The notes under the pieces: generated by a model
Databases searched by the model: none
What the model saw: only the letters and a program-made list of their open reading frames with translations
Told to the model about the DNA's origin: nothing
Program-made: the position numbers and the translations under genes
In this document: positions 13,096 to 14,731 of the stretch, one piece after another
Layout: each line of letters opens with the position of its first letter
Numbering within the stretch: position 1 is the first letter of the stretch
Source: JAYUHK01 sp043767025
Lineage (GTDB): Bacteria > Bacteroidota > Bacteroidia > Chitinophagales > Saprospiraceae
Assembly: GCA_043767025.1 (NCBI GenBank)
Contig: JAYUHK010000060.1
Span: 1 to 14,731, forward strand
DNA length: 14,731 bases
Direction: 5' to 3'

Positions 13096-13170
13096 ATGAA
13101 AAAGATTTCAAAAAAAACCTTAAATCACGCCCCAAAACATATTATGAAAAATAATATATGGGGGGGGTAA
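13096..13170 (+). CDS. 24-residue basic peptide ending in WGG, with G-tract
   Basis: A very small candidate gene; no family is recognised. The frame as given encodes a basic peptide (start MKKISKKTLNHAPKH, end IMKNNIWGG) and stops directly after a run of eight G (13160-13167). Support for a real unit: an ATG in the usual A/T-rich context, a promoter about 75 bases upstream and a terminator 70-100 bases downstream. If the tract had seven G, the frame would go on as NSSKQNFTTAQIT to 13210 (37 residues); with nine G, as VIPQNKILQQLKLPNQ to 13217 (40 residues). The product could therefore be phase-variable, or the tract could be miscounted. The GG before a Ser/Thr-rich stretch resembles leader/core layouts of secreted peptides, but no export or modification genes are adjacent. 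It could instead be a leader peptide for the next gene. Confidence 0.45.
   Translation: MKKISKKTLNHAPKHIMKNNIWGG
13160..13167 (+). repeat. eight-G homopolymer tract
   Basis: The longest G-run seen in a strongly A+T-rich window, placed at the last two codons of the 13096 frame. Such tracts are prone to slippage in replication, transcription and sequencing. Confidence 0.95.
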
Positions 13171-13230
13171 TTCCTCAAAACAAAATTTTACAACAGCTCA
13201 AATTACCTAATCAATAAATAATTTTCTAAA

Positions 13231-13271
13231 AAAATTCCACCTCAACGTCCCTCGTTGAGGTGAAATTTTTT
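13231..13271 (+). terminator. terminator or attenuator before the 13301 gene
   Basis: CACCTCAACG pairs with CGTTGAGGTG (13238-13247 with 13253-13262), loop TCCCT; after one mismatch AAAATT (13231-13236) pairs with AATTTT (13264-13269), and six T end at 13271. It lies between the mini-gene and the T9SS gene, 29 bases before the ATG of the latter. Confidence 0.85.
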
Positions 13272-13300
13272 ATCTTCTTATCATTCAAAATAAATCAGTC

Positions 13301-14731
13301 ATGAATAGAATAATAATATCCGTTTTCCTTTTTATATTTTTTGCTTTTCCGCTTTCAGCACAACAAGACTACAGATTAGACACTACGTTTAAGATAAAAA
13401 TTCCAAGCTATTTTCCTGCTTATTTTTTAGGTAGCACAAGACAAATCCTTGAAGACTCCAATAAAATGGTATATTTGAGAGGGGGAGGGCGGATTTTTAA
13501 TGCTATCGAGGGAAACGATTTTCAAAGTCTTCAACGTTTTTTTCCAGATGGTACATTGGACGAGTCCTTCTATTTAAAAAATGACCTGCCTTGGGGACCT
13601 CAAGGATTAAAATACGGAGTAAGTATTTTTCATAGAAATCAACTTTACCACGTCAATAGTAAGATAGTAAGGCTGCTCAACGACGGCTCCAATGACACTA
13701 CGCTGCACACAGGTAATTTATATGCTAACACTATCTTATGGGTAAATGACTCTACTTTTTTAGCGGCTGGTTTCAGGTATGGGATAGATTCGATACATCC
13801 TAACTCTAATATTCTTCCCCATAAACGAGTATTTCTGTGCCATCTCCAAAACAATAGAGATGTGGAAATAGATACCGTTAATTTCGCCAAAGAAGTCGCT
13901 GACTTAGAGCCTATCAGAGCCTTGGCTAAACAGGGTGATAAATTTCTTGTAGCGGGTAACTTCAATACTTACGGAGGGTATGAATCACCAGGATTAGTGA
14001 GGTTGTTGCCCAACGGAAAAGTAGATACTACCTTCAAAAGCCCTTTTGACTATAATGCTACCGTGTTTGCCGTAAAAGCGCAGCCTAATGGGAAGATACT
14101 CGTTACTTTGGAGGGATCATTCCCTGATGACACTCTTACATCTTATACGTCATTGTTAAGTTTAAGGTTGTTGTCGAGCGGCGAGATAGACCACACATTT
14201 CATATCTTCAAAATTGGTAGAGCTGGTGGACCTTTTACAGCCGCCTATCCCACTGGCGACGGCGGTTTTTTTGCAGTAGATTTTAGCTATTTTAAAGATA
14301 GCTACATACCGCCATTTGAAAATCAAGCCGACCGCATGTGGATGATGAAATTTGATAGTCTTGGTTTTTATGACAATCAATACTGCAAAACTCAATATTG
14401 TACTTATTCGGGTGGGTATAAAGCCAGTATTCAACTTTCATCGGGAAAAATATTAGTAGCTGGTTCTTTTGATTGCTTTCCTCCTTACGGCGACTACAAA
14501 GACGTAGTTCGTATTGAGGTTCCAGACTTTCAGTTGGCAGCTTCAGATGTCGAAAAAGAAAAAGCATTGCTCAAAATCTATCCCAATCCCGCCTCCGACG
14601 AGCTGACGATAGAGCTGCCACCCAACTTACAGAGCAGCAAGCTGACTTTGAGGCTTCACAACCAACTCGGGCAAACGGTTCATTCGCAAGCGTGGCGAGA
14701 GGAAAGCCCTACCCAAACCATCTCTGTGGCT
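13301..14731 (+). CDS. T9SS-secreted delta-60-repeat protein (3' end outside window)
   Basis: The frame is open from the ATG at 13301 to the last base, 477 residues so far. Residues 1-20 are a Sec signal peptide (VFLFIFFAFPLSA, then QQ). The body shows delta-60-type beta-propeller repeats: RFFPDGTLDESF (79-90), RLLPNGKVDTTF (234-245) and RLLSSGEIDHTF (289-300), with interleaved strands such as QPNGKILVTL (261-270) and SSGKILVAGSF (380-390). From about 424 a type A T9SS sorting domain begins with KIYPNPASDELTIELP, cut off before its last strands. Proteins of this kind are sent to the surface or medium; the ligand or role is unknown. No promoter is evident between the terminator at 13231-13271 and the start codon, so expression may depend on read-through. 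Confidence 0.88.
   Translation, partial: MNRIIISVFLFIFFAFPLSAQQDYRLDTTFKIKIPSYFPAYFLGSTRQILEDSNKMVYLRGGGRIFNAIEGNDFQSLQRFFPDGTLDESFYLKNDLPWGPQGLKYGVSIFHRNQLYHVNSKIVRLLNDGSNDTTLHTGNLYANTILWVNDSTFLAAGFRYGIDSIHPNSNILPHKRVFLCHLQNNRDVEIDTVNFAKEVADLEPIRALAKQGDKFLVAGNFNTYGGYESPGLVRLLPNGKVDTTFKSPFDYNATVFAVKAQPNGKILVTLEGSFPDDTLTSYTSLLSLRLLSSGEIDHTFHIFKIGRAGGPFTAAYPTGDGGFFAVDFSYFKDSYIPPFENQADRMWMMKFDSLGFYDNQYCKTQYCTYSGGYKASIQLSSGKILVAGSFDCFPPYGDYKDVVRIEVPDFQLAASDVEKEKALLKIYPNPASDELTIELPPNLQSSKLTLRLHNQLGQTVHSQAWREESPTQTISVA

Noticed and set aside
13645..14567. Three minus-strand frames within the last gene
   Set aside because: The plus strand is open for 477 codons with signal peptide, delta-60 repeats and a sorting domain.

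Overview
The window looks like a Bacteroidota chromosome segment, perhaps from the Saprospiria/Cytophagia side of the phylum (lineage is inference). The reasons: genes start without Shine-Dalgarno sequences; several promoters fit the Bacteroidota TTTG / TAnnTTTG form; secreted proteins carry type IX secretion (T9SS) C-terminal domains; intergenic DNA is very A+T-rich; and there are families typical of the phylum, such as the 73-residue DUF2795 protein. No rRNA, tRNA, CRISPR array, transposase or phage module was seen.

Layout. 1-393 is non-coding with a nested hairpin. 394-1648 is the rplU-rpmA operon (ribosomal proteins L21 and L27) with a good promoter and terminator; L27 is fused to a helix-hairpin-helix domain. 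1649-2350 is non-coding and holds a perfect 36-bp palindrome. 2351-2767 encodes a small secreted protein that is little more than a T9SS-type C-terminal domain. 2926-3591 (minus) is cmk. 3722-5233 (minus) is a conserved 503-aa helical protein of unknown function. 5234-5783 is non-coding and repeat-rich. 5872-7211 (minus) is queA followed by a DUF2795 gene. 7390-7761 (minus) is a VOC/glyoxalase-fold protein. 8217-9479 is a MacB/FtsX-type ABC permease. 9480-9986 holds two 107-bp direct repeats. 9987-10811 (minus) is prmA. 10965-11792 is a lipoprotein. 12059-12673 is a secreted Lys/Ala/Glu-rich protein ending in a GPRGGKYY module like the chlorella-virus basic adaptor domain. 13096-13170 is a 24-codon reading frame ending in an eight-G tract, with its own promoter and terminator. 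13301-14731 is the start of a delta-60-repeat T9SS-secreted protein that runs off the window.

The genes are mostly separate transcription units closed by strong hairpin terminators. The functional themes are translation and RNA (rplU, rpmA, queA, prmA), nucleotide metabolism (cmk) and the cell envelope or secretion. The least explained parts are the G-tract mini-gene at 13096, which opens into two longer frames if the tract changes by one base; the L27-HHH fusion; the viral-type adaptor on a secreted polycationic protein; the 36-bp palindrome; and several short structured or repeated intergenic elements.
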